Assembly: GCF_021026345.1 (NCBI RefSeq)
Contig: NZ_JAJNCZ010000005.1
Span: 186,001-250,000, forward strand
Source of the DNA: Rhizobium sp. GN54
Lineage (GTDB): Bacteria; Pseudomonadota; Alphaproteobacteria; Rhizobiales; Rhizobiaceae
DNA: 64,000 bases
Reading direction: 5' to 3'
Positions 27,306 through 35,400 of this stretch are shown piece by piece (within the stretch, counting starts at the first letter, position 1; every line of letters begins with the position of its first letter). The position numbers were made by a program, and so were the translations under genes. The notes under the pieces were generated by a model. It was given only the letters and a program-made list of their open reading frames with translations. It did no database searches and was not told the origin of the DNA.

Positions 27306-27448
27306 GATCGTCATCCGGCAGCGGCGTTCAGGCCGCATCATAGTGCAAACGCGGGAGAGCGACCACGGGGTCGTGGTAGTACAGATCCTGAACTGGACGG
27401 AATTGCGCTTTGGTAGGACCCTGTCTCCATTCTTTCGAGGAGGGCCTC

Positions 27449-28621
27449 ATGAGTACTGCATTGAACGCATCGTCGAACGAGGGCAAGGATCGACCCGCCA
27501 CGCCGGTCGATCCGGTGGAAATCGCCCGGTCGATTTCACCAATCCTGGCCGAGCGCGCCGCACGCTTCGACGAGGAGGACAGTTTTGTCGCGGAGAACTA
27601 CGAGCTCCTGAAGCAATCGGGCCTGGTGGAGGCGGGCGTTCCGGGACCGCTCGGCGGCGGGGACGCGGACGTGCGCACGCTGGCCGAGATGCTGCGGGTC
27701 ATGGCGCATGCCTGCTCGTCGACCGCACTCGCCTTTTCGATGCACACCCACCAGGTGGCAATCCCGGCCTGGCGCTGGCGCCACCAGCAGGTGACCGCCG
27801 TGGAGCCGCTGCTGAAGCGCGTGGCGGCCGAGCGGCTGATCCTGCTCTCCAGCGGCGGCTCGGACTGGATCGGCGGCTCCGGCAAGGCTTCGAAAGTGGA
27901 GGGAGGCTACCGGATCAACGCGCGCAAGAGCTTCACCTCCGGGGCCGGGGCCGGCGACCTGCTGATGACCGGGGCGGTTCTCGCAACCGGCGAGGGTCCG
28001 GATGCGGTCATCCATTTCGCCGTGCCGATGAAGGCGCCGGAAGTCAGCATCGTCGAGACCTGGCGCGCGCTCGGCATGCGCGGCACCGGATCCAACGACG
28101 TTGTCATCGACGACCTCTTCATACCCGACGCCGGCGTCTCCTTCAGCCGCCGCGCCGGGGAATGGCACCCGGTGTTCCTGGTCATCGCCACCACGGCCAT
28201 GCCGCTGATCTATGCGGTCTATCTCGGCGTTGCCGAAAGCGCCCGCGACATCGCGCTCGACCTTGCCCGCCGCAAGCATGCGGGACCGGGGCTGCTCGAC
28301 ATCGCCGGGCGGATGGAGACGTCGCTGCGAGCGGCCCAACTTGCGCACCGGTGGATGATCGAGACCGTCGAGCGCAACGCCCCGTCGGAGGAGACGGTCG
28401 ACGAGGTGATGATCGGACGCTCGCTCGTTGCGCGGCATGCGATCGAGACCGTCGAGCTGGCGATGGAGCTCTCCGGCGGCAGCGGCTTCTACCGCGCGGC
28501 CGGCCTGGAGCGGCGCTTCCGCGACATACAGGGCGCCCGATTCCACCCGCTGCAGCCCGGGCCGCAGGCGCAGTATGCGGGCGCGATGGCACTGGGACTG
28601 CCGGTCGCGACGATCTTCTGA
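27449..28621 (+). CDS. Acyl-CoA dehydrogenase family protein
   Basis: The 390-residue protein has the acyl-CoA dehydrogenase/DszC-type fold: an N-terminal helical domain (VAENYELLKQSGLVEAGVPG), RINARKSFTSGAGAGDLLM, a beta domain (ALGMRGTGSNDVVIDDLFIP) and a C-terminal four-helix bundle ending AMELSGGSGFYRAAGLERRF and QGARFHPLQPGPQAQY. The RGTGSNDV and GARFHPL forms resemble flavin-dependent monooxygenase-like members, so its substrate need not be a fatty acyl-CoA. GAGGAGG lies upstream of ATG 27449. It is divergent from the HxlR-SCP2 regulator. Confidence 0.88.
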   Translation: MSTALNASSNEGKDRPATPVDPVEIARSISPILAERAARFDEEDSFVAENYELLKQSGLVEAGVPGPLGGGDADVRTLAEMLRVMAHACSSTALAFSMHTHQVAIPAWRWRHQQVTAVEPLLKRVAAERLILLSSGGSDWIGGSGKASKVEGGYRINARKSFTSGAGAGDLLMTGAVLATGEGPDAVIHFAVPMKAPEVSIVETWRALGMRGTGSNDVVIDDLFIPDAGVSFSRRAGEWHPVFLVIATTAMPLIYAVYLGVAESARDIALDLARRKHAGPGLLDIAGRMETSLRAAQLAHRWMIETVERNAPSEETVDEVMIGRSLVARHAIETVELAMELSGGSGFYRAAGLERRFRDIQGARFHPLQPGPQAQYAGAMALGLPVATIF

Positions 28622-28624
28622 CAG

Positions 28625-28660
28625 GGGCGACCTCTCCCGGATGGCCGGAGGAGGTCGCCC
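28625..28660 (+). terminator. Strong hairpin after the acyl-CoA dehydrogenase gene
   Basis: GGGCGACCTC (28625-28634) is the exact complement of GAGGTCGCCC (28651-28660), and the CCGG...CCGG loop can extend the stem. It begins 4 bases after the stop codon. There is no T-run, so it is either a weak terminator or an mRNA 3' end stabiliser. Confidence 0.6.
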
Positions 28661-28957
28661 ATCGCAGCGCATAGGGGGTAACCGGCTCAGCCTCCTGTGG
28701 GAGTTGCCATCGTCAGTGGCCGACTGTAGGATGCCGCTTCCACACCCGTTCCGGTGTGGATCCAGACTGGGAAGCGGCGCTCACCGCGTTCGCTCTATGT
28801 ATTTCAGTGGTCTCACGGCCAGCTCTCGCGGCCAGCATACGATCAAATCCAGCCGTTGCTGAAGGGGAATACGAGGTCGACACAATCTCATTCTTTTTCG
28901 TGTGCGGCACCGCCATGGCTCCACGTGAGAAGCGTAGAAGTACACTTGGAGGTTAAA
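28661..28957. other. Intergenic stretch with a perfect 8-bp hairpin
   Basis: About 300 bases before the glycine-zipper lipoprotein gene contain no supported frame. TCCACACC (28739-28746) and GGTGTGGA (28753-28760) form a hairpin with a 6-base loop. It may be an operator or part of the leader of the downstream gene. Confidence 0.4.
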
Positions 28958-29206
28958 ATGAAGAAGCGTACCGTAACTGTCGTAATTTGTGCCGCGCTCG
29001 CCTTGTCAGCCTGCCAGTCGCAACCGGTTTCCCAGAGCGTCGTCGACCGCAATGCCGAATTCGGCTGCGTGGCGGGAACGGTCGGCGGGGCGATTGTCGG
29101 CGGCCTGGTCGGCAGCACGATCGGTGCCGGAACCGGCCAGATCGCCGCGATCGGCGGTGGTATCGGCGTCGGCGGCCTCCTCGGCAATCGCCTGGCATGC
29201 AGGTAG
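28958..29206 (+). CDS. Glycine-zipper lipoprotein
   Basis: The 82-residue protein starts MKKRTVTVVICAALALSAC, a lipoprotein signal with lipobox LSAC. Its mature part is nearly all glycine zipper (GTVGGAIVGGLVGSTIGAG, IGGGIGVGGLLGN), as in outer-membrane 17-kDa antigen-like proteins. A GGAGG is 6 bases before the ATG. It probably inserts in or tightens the outer membrane; no specific role can be assigned. The EF-hand gene follows after 18 bases and is probably cotranscribed. Confidence 0.82.
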   Translation: MKKRTVTVVICAALALSACQSQPVSQSVVDRNAEFGCVAGTVGGAIVGGLVGSTIGAGTGQIAAIGGGIGVGGLLGNRLACR

Positions 29207-29224
29207 GCGGAAAGGGACAGGTTG

Positions 29225-29578
29225 ATGAAAAAGGCTTTTCTGGTGGCGGCTCTCGTGGCTTGCCAGTGCACTCTGTCGTTTGCCCAGGCGCAGACGGCTG
29301 CGATCCATCAGGGTCACAAGGACCAGCTTGACACCAACAAGGACGGAACCGTCCAGCGCAGTGAATACCAGGCGTTCATGGCGACGGCCTTTACGAACCT
29401 CGACAAGAACAAGAACGGCAGCCTGAGCAAGTCGGAGGTCGGAACGGTCCTGACCGCGGACCAGTTTTCGGCGACCGACGGCGACAATAACGGCAGCATC
29501 AGCCAGGCCGAGTTCATGAACCGGGTGATGGCCGACTTCGCGGCGGCCGACCGCAGCGGCGACGGAGCCCTGCAATAG
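29225..29578 (+). CDS. Exported EF-hand calcium-binding protein
   Basis: The 117-residue protein has a signal peptide (MKKAFLVAALVACQCTLSFA) followed by EF-hand loops: DTNKDGTVQRSEY, DKNKNGSLSKSEV, DGDNNGSISQAEF and a shortened fourth, DRSGDGALQ, at the very end. Three loops have the usual acidic ligands at positions 1, 3, 5 and 12; the last is cut before position 12. It is a predicted periplasmic Ca-binding protein. It sits behind the glycine-zipper lipoprotein and converges on a DMT exporter. Confidence 0.88.
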   Translation: MKKAFLVAALVACQCTLSFAQAQTAAIHQGHKDQLDTNKDGTVQRSEYQAFMATAFTNLDKNKNGSLSKSEVGTVLTADQFSATDGDNNGSISQAEFMNRVMADFAAADRSGDGALQ

Positions 29579-29662
29579 CAGGTCGGGAATACACGGCTCC
29601 GCACCGGCGGAACCGTTCCGTTCCGGCGAACGGATTCCTGACCCCGACCCGGCCTTCGACGA

Positions 29663-30541
29663 TCAGGATTGAACGGCGCGGCGGCCGAAACGCTCCGCGC
29701 CGATGACCACGACGCCTGCGCCGATGATCAGGGCGGCGCCGACGAAGACGTTGGCCGACGGCACCTCGTGCCAGATCAGGAAGCCGAGCAGAAATCCCCA
29801 GATCAGTGAGGAATATTCGAAGGGCGCCAGCAGCGACACTTCTGCCCGTCGCATGCCCTCGAACAGCGCAAACTGCCCGACGCCCGCAAGCACGCCCGTG
29901 CCGACGATCAGCCCAAGCTCGGCAAGGCCCAGCGGCGTCCAGAGGAAAGGCAAGGTGATGCCGGTGAAGAGCATCAGGAAGGCGCTGGAGATCAGCATCT
30001 GCACCAGCGTGCTTTCCTCCAGCGCCGTCTTGCGCAGCAGGATGGTGGCGATCCCCCAGAAGAAGGCCGCCTGCAAAGCGAGATAGACCGGCAGCGAGAT
30101 GTTGAGCCCCTGGCCGAAGACATCGCAGGCGATCAGCACGCCGACGAAGCCCGTCAGCACCGCGATCCACCGGCCTGGTGTCACCACCTCTCCGAGAACC
30201 GGCATGGCCAGCACCGTGACGACGATCGGCGCCGCATAATAGAGGGTCGTGAGCTGCGCCAGGCCGAGATCGCGCGCCGCCGTGTAGTAGGAGAGCCAGG
30301 CTGCAAGCAGAAGCAGCGTTCGCAGCAGCATCGGCCTGAGAACGGGCGAGCCTGAGGCCCGGCGCAGGGCGGGCCCGCGGCCGATCGCGACACAGATCGC
30401 AACGATGGTCAGGCTGCGGATGAACAGCACCTGGCACACCGGCAGGGCCGCGACCAGCCATTTGACGGAGGCATCCTGGAGCGAGAACAGGAAGAACGAG
30501 AACGTCGTCAGCAGAATGCCGATGAGGGTACGGGTTTGCAC
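29663..30541 (-). CDS. DMT-superfamily (EamA) exporter
   Basis: The 292-residue protein has ten predicted membrane segments in two EamA repeats, with FSFFLFSLQDASVKWLVA at the start and ALFEGMRRAEVSLLAPFEY and LLGFLIWHEVPSANVFVGA in the second repeat. DMT carriers export metabolites or amino-acid-like compounds; the substrate is unknown. The start is GTG at 30541, chosen because the first membrane segment follows immediately and no ATG is near. A second DMT exporter lies 1 kb away on the other strand; they are not close copies. Confidence 0.87.
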   Translation of the reverse strand: MQTRTLIGILLTTFSFFLFSLQDASVKWLVAALPVCQVLFIRSLTIVAICVAIGRGPALRRASGSPVLRPMLLRTLLLLAAWLSYYTAARDLGLAQLTTLYYAAPIVVTVLAMPVLGEVVTPGRWIAVLTGFVGVLIACDVFGQGLNISLPVYLALQAAFFWGIATILLRKTALEESTLVQMLISSAFLMLFTGITLPFLWTPLGLAELGLIVGTGVLAGVGQFALFEGMRRAEVSLLAPFEYSSLIWGFLLGFLIWHEVPSANVFVGAALIIGAGVVVIGAERFGRRAVQS

Positions 30542-30946
30542 GGCCGGGGACTCCGGGCGCAGGAGTTGCACCCGCACCACTGATAGCGCCAGCCGTGTCG
30601 TCGCGAAAGGGGGGGCCGAGCGATGATCTCCACGGATGCGGCCGCTCCCCCCGAGCGACGCCCTGAAGAGGTTGTTACGCAGGATACAGCGGCGGTCGAC
30701 GGAATCTGAAAATATTTCTTCATTAAAATTAGAAAACGCGAATAAATATCGGGGCAGCGACGTTGAAGGCACATGCGCGCTGCCTGGCAGCCGCAGATCT
30801 TCGCGCCAGATGCGAGACGAATGAAACGCGCACCTCCCCGAGGGGACGTCACGCGAATGCGGGAATTCATGATCGAAGAACAAGGATAGTCCGCCAGTGC
30901 CGTGCTCCTGCGCGACACGCACGTAAATGGCGGCAGGAGAACGGAC
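30542..30946. other. Divergent intergenic region, no gene seen
   Basis: About 405 bases separate the DMT exporter (minus) and the small membrane protein (plus). The segment 30700-30760 is distinctly A+T-rich (runs such as AAAATATTTCTTCATTAAAA) and is the likely promoter region for one or both genes. No hairpin or dyad stands out. Confidence 0.5.
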
Positions 30947-31372
30947 ATGACGTACGAAACCAGAAAGGACGCAAGGGCAGCGCTTGTCAGCGGGCTCCTG
31001 CTTGCCGCGATCGTCACGGTCAGCGGCGGCTTCACCATACTTTCGGCCCATCCGGGCGCGTTCGGCGACCGCGTCGCCGACGGCAAGGTGAGCCTGACGG
31101 AAATCCGCCGCGAGGCCTATTGCGCCGATGCCGTCAAGCGGCTGGCGCCGGGCGCTGTGAACATGAGGTTTGCCGAGAGCCCGGATGCGAACACGCGCAT
31201 CATCCGCTTCGGCCGGGACGGCGCCAATATCGCGCGTTGCGAATTCCTGCCGGAGGCGTCGACGGGCGAGCTGCGCATGGGCAAGATGAGCGTCAACCGG
31301 AAGCACCTCCACCGGCAGGTGATCGACGCCATCAACATGCGCATCGACGTGCTGGAATACCGTCGCGGCTGA
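30947..31372 (+). CDS. Hypothetical protein with one membrane segment
   Basis: The 141-residue protein begins MTYETRKDARAALVSGLLLA. It has one N-terminal hydrophobic segment (about residues 10-32), so it is exported or membrane anchored. The rest is a small domain with two cysteines (REAYCADAVKRLA; GANIARCEFLPEA) that could form a disulfide. AGGAG sits 7 bases before ATG 30947, which decides the start over an earlier ATG at 30902. I do not recognise the family. Confidence 0.65.
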   Translation: MTYETRKDARAALVSGLLLAAIVTVSGGFTILSAHPGAFGDRVADGKVSLTEIRREAYCADAVKRLAPGAVNMRFAESPDANTRIIRFGRDGANIARCEFLPEASTGELRMGKMSVNRKHLHRQVIDAINMRIDVLEYRRG

Positions 31373-31412
31373 GCGGGCCCAGGCGCTCACCCCGCCCGGT
31401 CGCAAGGCTGCA

Positions 31413-31428
31413 ATGCACAATTGTGCAT
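31413..31428. promoter_or_regulatory. Perfect 16-bp palindrome, candidate operator of the DMT exporter
   Basis: ATGCACAATTGTGCAT is fully self-complementary with no spacer. It lies 45 bases upstream of the first possible start of the DMT exporter gene, where a repressor site would be expected. The TTGTGCA half resembles half-sites seen for GntR-family regulators. No regulator gene is adjacent. Confidence 0.55.
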
Positions 31429-31473
31429 GCATATCGAACCGCCGCGGTATAAGAACAGGCGGCGCCTCGCCGG

Positions 31474-32430
31474 ATGACCGCAGACGATCCCATGCCATCG
31501 GTCGATATCAGCGCAAGGCTGGTATTGGCAGACATGGACTCCAAACGCACCGGATACATCTTCACGCTCCTGGCCATCGTCATCTTCGCGGTCCAGGACG
31601 GAATATCGAAGCATCTCGGCGGGCTCTACCCGCCCGCCTTCATCACGATGGTCCGCTTCTGGGCATTCGGTGCCTTCGCCGTCCTGATGGCGGCGTCGCG
31701 ATCCAGGGGCGGCCTGCGCGCAGCCGCAGCGACGAAGCGACCGATCCTGCAGATCGGGCGCGGCGCGCTACTCGCCGTGCAGATCATCGTCGTCATCAAT
31801 TCCTTCACGATGGTGGGGCTCGCCCACAGCCAGGCCATCTTCGCCTCGACACCACTGCTGGTGGCGCTTCTGTCCGTTCCGCTTCTCGGCGAAAAGGTGG
31901 GCTGGCGCCGGTGGAGCGCGATCCTGTTCGGGCTTTGCGGCGTGATCATCATTCTCGACCCCGGCGCGGACGGCATCGACCCCATATTGATCGTGCCGCT
32001 CGCAGGTTCGGTACTCTTTGCCTTCTACGTGATCGCCACCCGCCTTGTCAGCCACGACGATTCCGCATCGACGAGCTTCTTCTACACCGGCGTGGCCGGT
32101 GCGGCGGTGCTGTCCTTCACCGCGCCCTTCTACTGGACATCGCTCGAACCCGTCGACTGGATATGGATGGCGCTCCTGTGCGCGACCGGCATCTCCAGCC
32201 ACTATTTCCTCATCCGCGCCTACGACCTGCTCGACGCGGCCGCCGTCCAGCCCCTGACCTACCTCCAGCTCGTGCTTGCAGCCCTGATCGGCACCACCCT
32301 CTTCGACGAGCAACTGACGCTGAACATGCTGGTCGGCTCCCTGATCGTCGTCGGCGCCGGCATTTTCACGATCTGGCGCGAAAGCGTCGTCGCACGACGC
32401 AAGGCGGGGACGACGGACGCATCATCGTAG
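31474..32430 (+). CDS. DMT-superfamily (EamA) exporter
   Basis: The 318-residue protein has ten predicted membrane segments in two EamA repeats. LLAIVIFAVQDGISKHLGG opens the first; RAYDLLDAAAVQPLTYLQLV and LVGSLIVVGAGIFTIW end the second. The predicted role is export of a small metabolite. The true start may be 31534 (MDSKRTGYIFTLL), which places only six residues before the first membrane helix; the longer form is given for lack of a decisive ribosome site. The perfect palindrome at 31413 suggests specific control. Confidence 0.87.
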   Translation: MTADDPMPSVDISARLVLADMDSKRTGYIFTLLAIVIFAVQDGISKHLGGLYPPAFITMVRFWAFGAFAVLMAASRSRGGLRAAAATKRPILQIGRGALLAVQIIVVINSFTMVGLAHSQAIFASTPLLVALLSVPLLGEKVGWRRWSAILFGLCGVIIILDPGADGIDPILIVPLAGSVLFAFYVIATRLVSHDDSASTSFFYTGVAGAAVLSFTAPFYWTSLEPVDWIWMALLCATGISSHYFLIRAYDLLDAAAVQPLTYLQLVLAALIGTTLFDEQLTLNMLVGSLIVVGAGIFTIWRESVVARRKAGTTDASS

Positions 32431-32448
32431 AAAGGATTATATTCCTTT
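32431..32448. promoter_or_regulatory. Inverted repeat before the S24 repressor gene
   Basis: AAAGGA and TCCTTT flank the 6-base spacer TTATAT, immediately after the DMT exporter stop. It may be the operator of the S24-type repressor that starts at 32531, or a small terminator for the exporter, since T residues follow the second arm. Confidence 0.4.
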
Positions 32449-32530
32449 TTTCTTTACGGACGCCGGCCGTTTCGCTATGCTCTCGGCATCCGGGCAAACA
32501 CAGCCGGACCGCGGACCAGGAACTAAAGAG

Positions 32531-33193
32531 ATGTTTTCCCACGACAGGATCTGGGCGGCGATCGACGCCTTGGCGGAACGCCACCGGCTTTCCCCTTCGG
32601 GGCTCGCCCGCCGGGCCGGGCTCGATCCGACCTCGTTCAACAAGTCCAAGCGGCTGGGCACCGACGGGCGCCTGCGCTGGCCCTCGACGGAATCGATCGC
32701 CAAGGTGCTGGACGCAACGGGAACGACGATCGACGAGTTCATCGGCCTGCAGACCAACGGCCACGCCGGCGGGCTGCCGCACGGCGCCTTTCCGCCGCAG
32801 CCGGGGTCGATCCCGCTGCTGGGCTTCGCCCAGGCCGGCGCCGGCGGCTTCTTCGACGACGGCGGCTTCCCGGCCGGCCAGGGCTGGGACGTCGTCGAAT
32901 TTCCGACTTCGCCCGATCGAAAGCAGGGCGTCTACGCGCTCGAGGTCCAGGGCGACAGCATGATGCCGCTCTATCGCGACGGCGACATGCTCATCGTCGA
33001 GCCGGGCGCCCAGGTGCGCCGCGGCGACCGCGTCGTCGTCAGAACGAACGGGGGCGAGGTGATGGCAAAGGTGCTGCACCGGCTGACGCCGCGCTCGATC
33101 GAGCTCCTGTCGCTCAATCCAGAACATCCCAACCGCACCTTCGACATCCAAGAGATCGACTGGATCGCCCGGATCATCTGGGCGAGCCAGTGA
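32531..33193 (+). CDS. HTH repressor with S24/LexA-type self-cleavage domain
   Basis: The 220-residue protein has an N-terminal HTH (residues 1-65; IDALAERHRLSPSGLARRAG, SIAKVLDATGTTIDEF) and a C-terminal S24 peptidase domain. The catalytic Ser is in EVQGDSMMPLYRDGDML, the Lys in VMAKVLHRL, and an Ala-Gly pair in GFAQAGAGG could be the cleaved bond. All elements for RecA-stimulated self-cleavage are therefore present, as in phage-type repressors, but no phage genes are nearby. Similar stand-alone S24 proteins are common in rhizobial chromosomes. The nuclease-like gene follows after 16 bases. Confidence 0.88.
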   Translation: MFSHDRIWAAIDALAERHRLSPSGLARRAGLDPTSFNKSKRLGTDGRLRWPSTESIAKVLDATGTTIDEFIGLQTNGHAGGLPHGAFPPQPGSIPLLGFAQAGAGGFFDDGGFPAGQGWDVVEFPTSPDRKQGVYALEVQGDSMMPLYRDGDMLIVEPGAQVRRGDRVVVRTNGGEVMAKVLHRLTPRSIELLSLNPEHPNRTFDIQEIDWIARIIWASQ

Positions 33194-33209
33194 AGCGGGA
33201 GATTTCCTC

Positions 33210-34043
33210 GTGAACACCTTTGCGACAGCGTCTGCGAACCGCGCCCTCTTCGGCGGCATCGGCTGTGTCGCGCTGACGGCGCTCCTCGTTGCGATCGGCG
33301 CGGGCCAGATTCGCGGCCGCGAGGCCGCAGGCGGGCAGGACTTCACCCTCGAGGTTCCCGACGCCAGCCTGTTTCCGGCGGAAGGAAGTCAGGACGATAT
33401 TCCCATGCCGGCCTCCTCCGGCGACGAGGCACCTACGGGCGATGCGGCCATCGCGCAGGCAGCGCCCCCCGAACAGGGCGGCGGCGCGACCGGAACCGGT
33501 GCGGGAGGCGAAGCCGGGCCGGCGCCGGCGCCCGAGACACAGCCCGCACAGCCGACGCCGCGGTTCAACGCCGAAACCGTGACCGTGGCCGAGCCGCCGG
33601 TTTCCTTCGCCCGCCCGATCGTGCTCGCCGCCGGGCGCTTCAGCATCGCCGGAAAGGTGCTGGAGCTCGAGGGCATCGTTCCCGTCCCGGTCAACCGCCA
33701 GTGCCAGGACAGCGTCGGCGAAGGCTGGCCGTGCGGACGGATGGCGCGCACCGCCTTCGCCAATCTCGTGCGCGGACGGACGATCGACTGCGCCGTGCCC
33801 GCCAAGCAATGGAGCGGCACGGTGACGGCCCGCTGCACGGTGGCGGGCAAGGACCTTTCGCAATGGCTGGCCGAGAACGGCTGGGCGGAGACCGCGCCCG
33901 GATCTCCGTTCGAAGAGGCGGCAAAGGCCGCAAGGCAGGCCGGGCTCGGCCTCAACAGCCCGAACCCGCGCGGAAACGCGACACGACCGCGCGCCAGGCC
34001 GGCGCCCGCCCCGGCCGACCAGCCCGCCCTCCAACAACCCTGA
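33210..34043 (+). CDS. Membrane-anchored protein with degenerate staphylococcal-nuclease-like domain
   Basis: The 277-residue protein starts at GTG and has one N-terminal membrane segment (LFGGIGCVALTALLVAIGAG). A long Pro/Ala/Gly-rich linker (about 50-125) follows, then an SNase-like domain (about 145-260; GKVLELEGIVPVPVNRQCQD, MARTAFANLVRGRTIDC, LSQWLAENGWAETAPG). The GID-type Asp, the catalytic Glu and the usual D-R-Y-G-R segment are not present in normal form, so nuclease activity is doubtful. Four cysteines could make disulfides outside the cell. It is probably cotranscribed with the S24 repressor and TerB genes. Confidence 0.72.
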   Translation: MNTFATASANRALFGGIGCVALTALLVAIGAGQIRGREAAGGQDFTLEVPDASLFPAEGSQDDIPMPASSGDEAPTGDAAIAQAAPPEQGGGATGTGAGGEAGPAPAPETQPAQPTPRFNAETVTVAEPPVSFARPIVLAAGRFSIAGKVLELEGIVPVPVNRQCQDSVGEGWPCGRMARTAFANLVRGRTIDCAVPAKQWSGTVTARCTVAGKDLSQWLAENGWAETAPGSPFEEAAKAARQAGLGLNSPNPRGNATRPRARPAPAPADQPALQQP

Positions 34044-34055
34044 AGAAAGAGCGCC

Positions 34056-34469
34056 ATGACCGGTCCCCACGAGCCGCAGGAAGCCCTTGTCCACGTGATG
34101 GTGATGATGTCGGCCGTCGACAATGCGATGACGGATGCGGAACTGGCGCGCATCGGCCGGCTGGCGCGGTCGCTGCCGGTGTTCGACGGCTTCGACGATT
34201 CGCTCATCATCCTGCTCGCTCAGGAATGCGCGGCGATGCTTTCGGCGCCCGAAGGGCTCGACGTCGCGCTCGAGGTCATCCGCGACCGCCTCCCGGCGCA
34301 GTTTGCCGATACGGCCTATGCGCTGGCCGTCGAGATCGCCGCCGCCGATCACCGGATCCGCAACGAGGAGATCCGCCTGTTGCAACTGCTGCGCGATCGG
34401 TTGGGACTGGACAAGCTGACCTGCGCTGCGATCGAACGCGCAGCCATCGCACGGTTCCGCCGGCTCTGA
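34056..34469 (+). CDS. TerB-family (tellurite-resistance-like) protein
   Basis: The 137-residue all-helical protein matches TerB: ALVHVMVMMSAVDNAMTDAE, then LPAQFADTAYALAVEIAAAD and HRIRNEEIRLLQLLRDRLGL. The acidic pairs in the two helical repeats (AVDNAMTDAE and AAADHRIRNEE) are the metal-binding positions of the family. Stand-alone TerB proteins are widespread and do not by themselves imply tellurite resistance. It starts 12 bases after the nuclease-like gene, giving a probable three-gene operon. Confidence 0.88.
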   Translation: MTGPHEPQEALVHVMVMMSAVDNAMTDAELARIGRLARSLPVFDGFDDSLIILLAQECAAMLSAPEGLDVALEVIRDRLPAQFADTAYALAVEIAAADHRIRNEEIRLLQLLRDRLGLDKLTCAAIERAAIARFRRL

Positions 34470-34478
34470 CCGCCCCGT

Positions 34479-35342
34479 TCAGTAGATGTCGACCGGGAAG
34501 TAGCGCAGGTAGATTTCCCCCAGCCGCCCGCTTCGGGCGAGCGACAGCAGGGCATGGTCGATCGCCCCGCCGATCGCGGGTTCGTCCTTGCGGGTCATGA
34601 TCGTCAGCCCCTCCCCGAGGAAGGCTTCCGAGACATAGGCGCCCGGCAGCAGCCTGCAGCAGCTTGCCGCCTGCGGGCCGATCGTCCAGAAGGCGGACTG
34701 CAGCCCGTCGCCGAACACAGCCTCGACCTTGCCCTCCTTCAGGGCGAGCATCGCTGCGGCCTGGGTCTCGAACGGCACCGGGCGCTGCGCGGGAAAATAG
34801 GCCGCGCGCATGGCCTCGTGCACGCTGCCGCGTACGACGCCGACGGCCCGGCCGTCGAGCGCCGCAACGGTCCCCACCTGACCGTCGGAGCGGGTCATGA
34901 AACGCGCGGGCAGGCGCAGGTAGGGGCGGGAGAAAACGAACTCGCGGCGCAGGCCGGCCGTGACCGCAACCCCCGCCACCACCGCCTCGCCGGCGTCCTT
35001 TTCGAGGTTTTCGCGCAATTCGGCGAAGGGCAGCGCCTGTATCTGGCACTTCGCCGCCAGTTCCAGCTCGTGGCAGATTTCACGGACGAGATCGACGTTG
35101 AAGCCGGCCAGCTTTCCCGTCTGGTCGATGAAGTTGAACGGCGGGAAATCGACCGCCGTCAGGAACCGCAGCCGCGGCACGCCGGACAGGTCCGGCCTGG
35201 CAATCCGCTCCCGGCTGTCGAAGCTCGTCGGCAGGCCGCCACGCGCGTCCGGTTCGGCGGCGGTGGCGGCCGCACACCCCATCGACACGCATAACGCGAG
35301 TGCAACGAAAATTTCGCTTGCAGATTTTCTAGGTTGCCGCAT
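34479..35342 (-). CDS. Periplasmic amino-acid-type ABC transporter substrate-binding protein
   Basis: The 287-residue protein has a signal peptide (ASEIFVALALCVSMGCAAAT) and a type-2 periplasmic binding fold (PAAT family). VDFPPFNFIDQTGKLAGFNV, DLVREICHELELAAKCQIQ, VVAGVAVTAGLRREFVFSRP, VGVVRGSVHEA and LSLARSGRLGEIYLRYF are family blocks. The ligand is not evident. No permease or ATPase genes are adjacent, so it is an orphan or a sensory domain protein. The start at 35342 is chosen because the ATG at 35402 would overlap the divergent glycosyltransferase start. Confidence 0.85.
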   Translation of the reverse strand: MRQPRKSASEIFVALALCVSMGCAAATAAEPDARGGLPTSFDSRERIARPDLSGVPRLRFLTAVDFPPFNFIDQTGKLAGFNVDLVREICHELELAAKCQIQALPFAELRENLEKDAGEAVVAGVAVTAGLRREFVFSRPYLRLPARFMTRSDGQVGTVAALDGRAVGVVRGSVHEAMRAAYFPAQRPVPFETQAAAMLALKEGKVEAVFGDGLQSAFWTIGPQAASCCRLLPGAYVSEAFLGEGLTIMTRKDEPAIGGAIDHALLSLARSGRLGEIYLRYFPVDIY

Positions 35343-35400
35343 AAATATCAACTTGGGGTTTAGAGGGGACGCCGCTACATGACGTTGCGGCGCTGGCCGC

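Noticed and set aside
34056-34469. Tellurite resistance operon
   Set aside because: Only a stand-alone TerB-like protein is present; other ter genes are missing.
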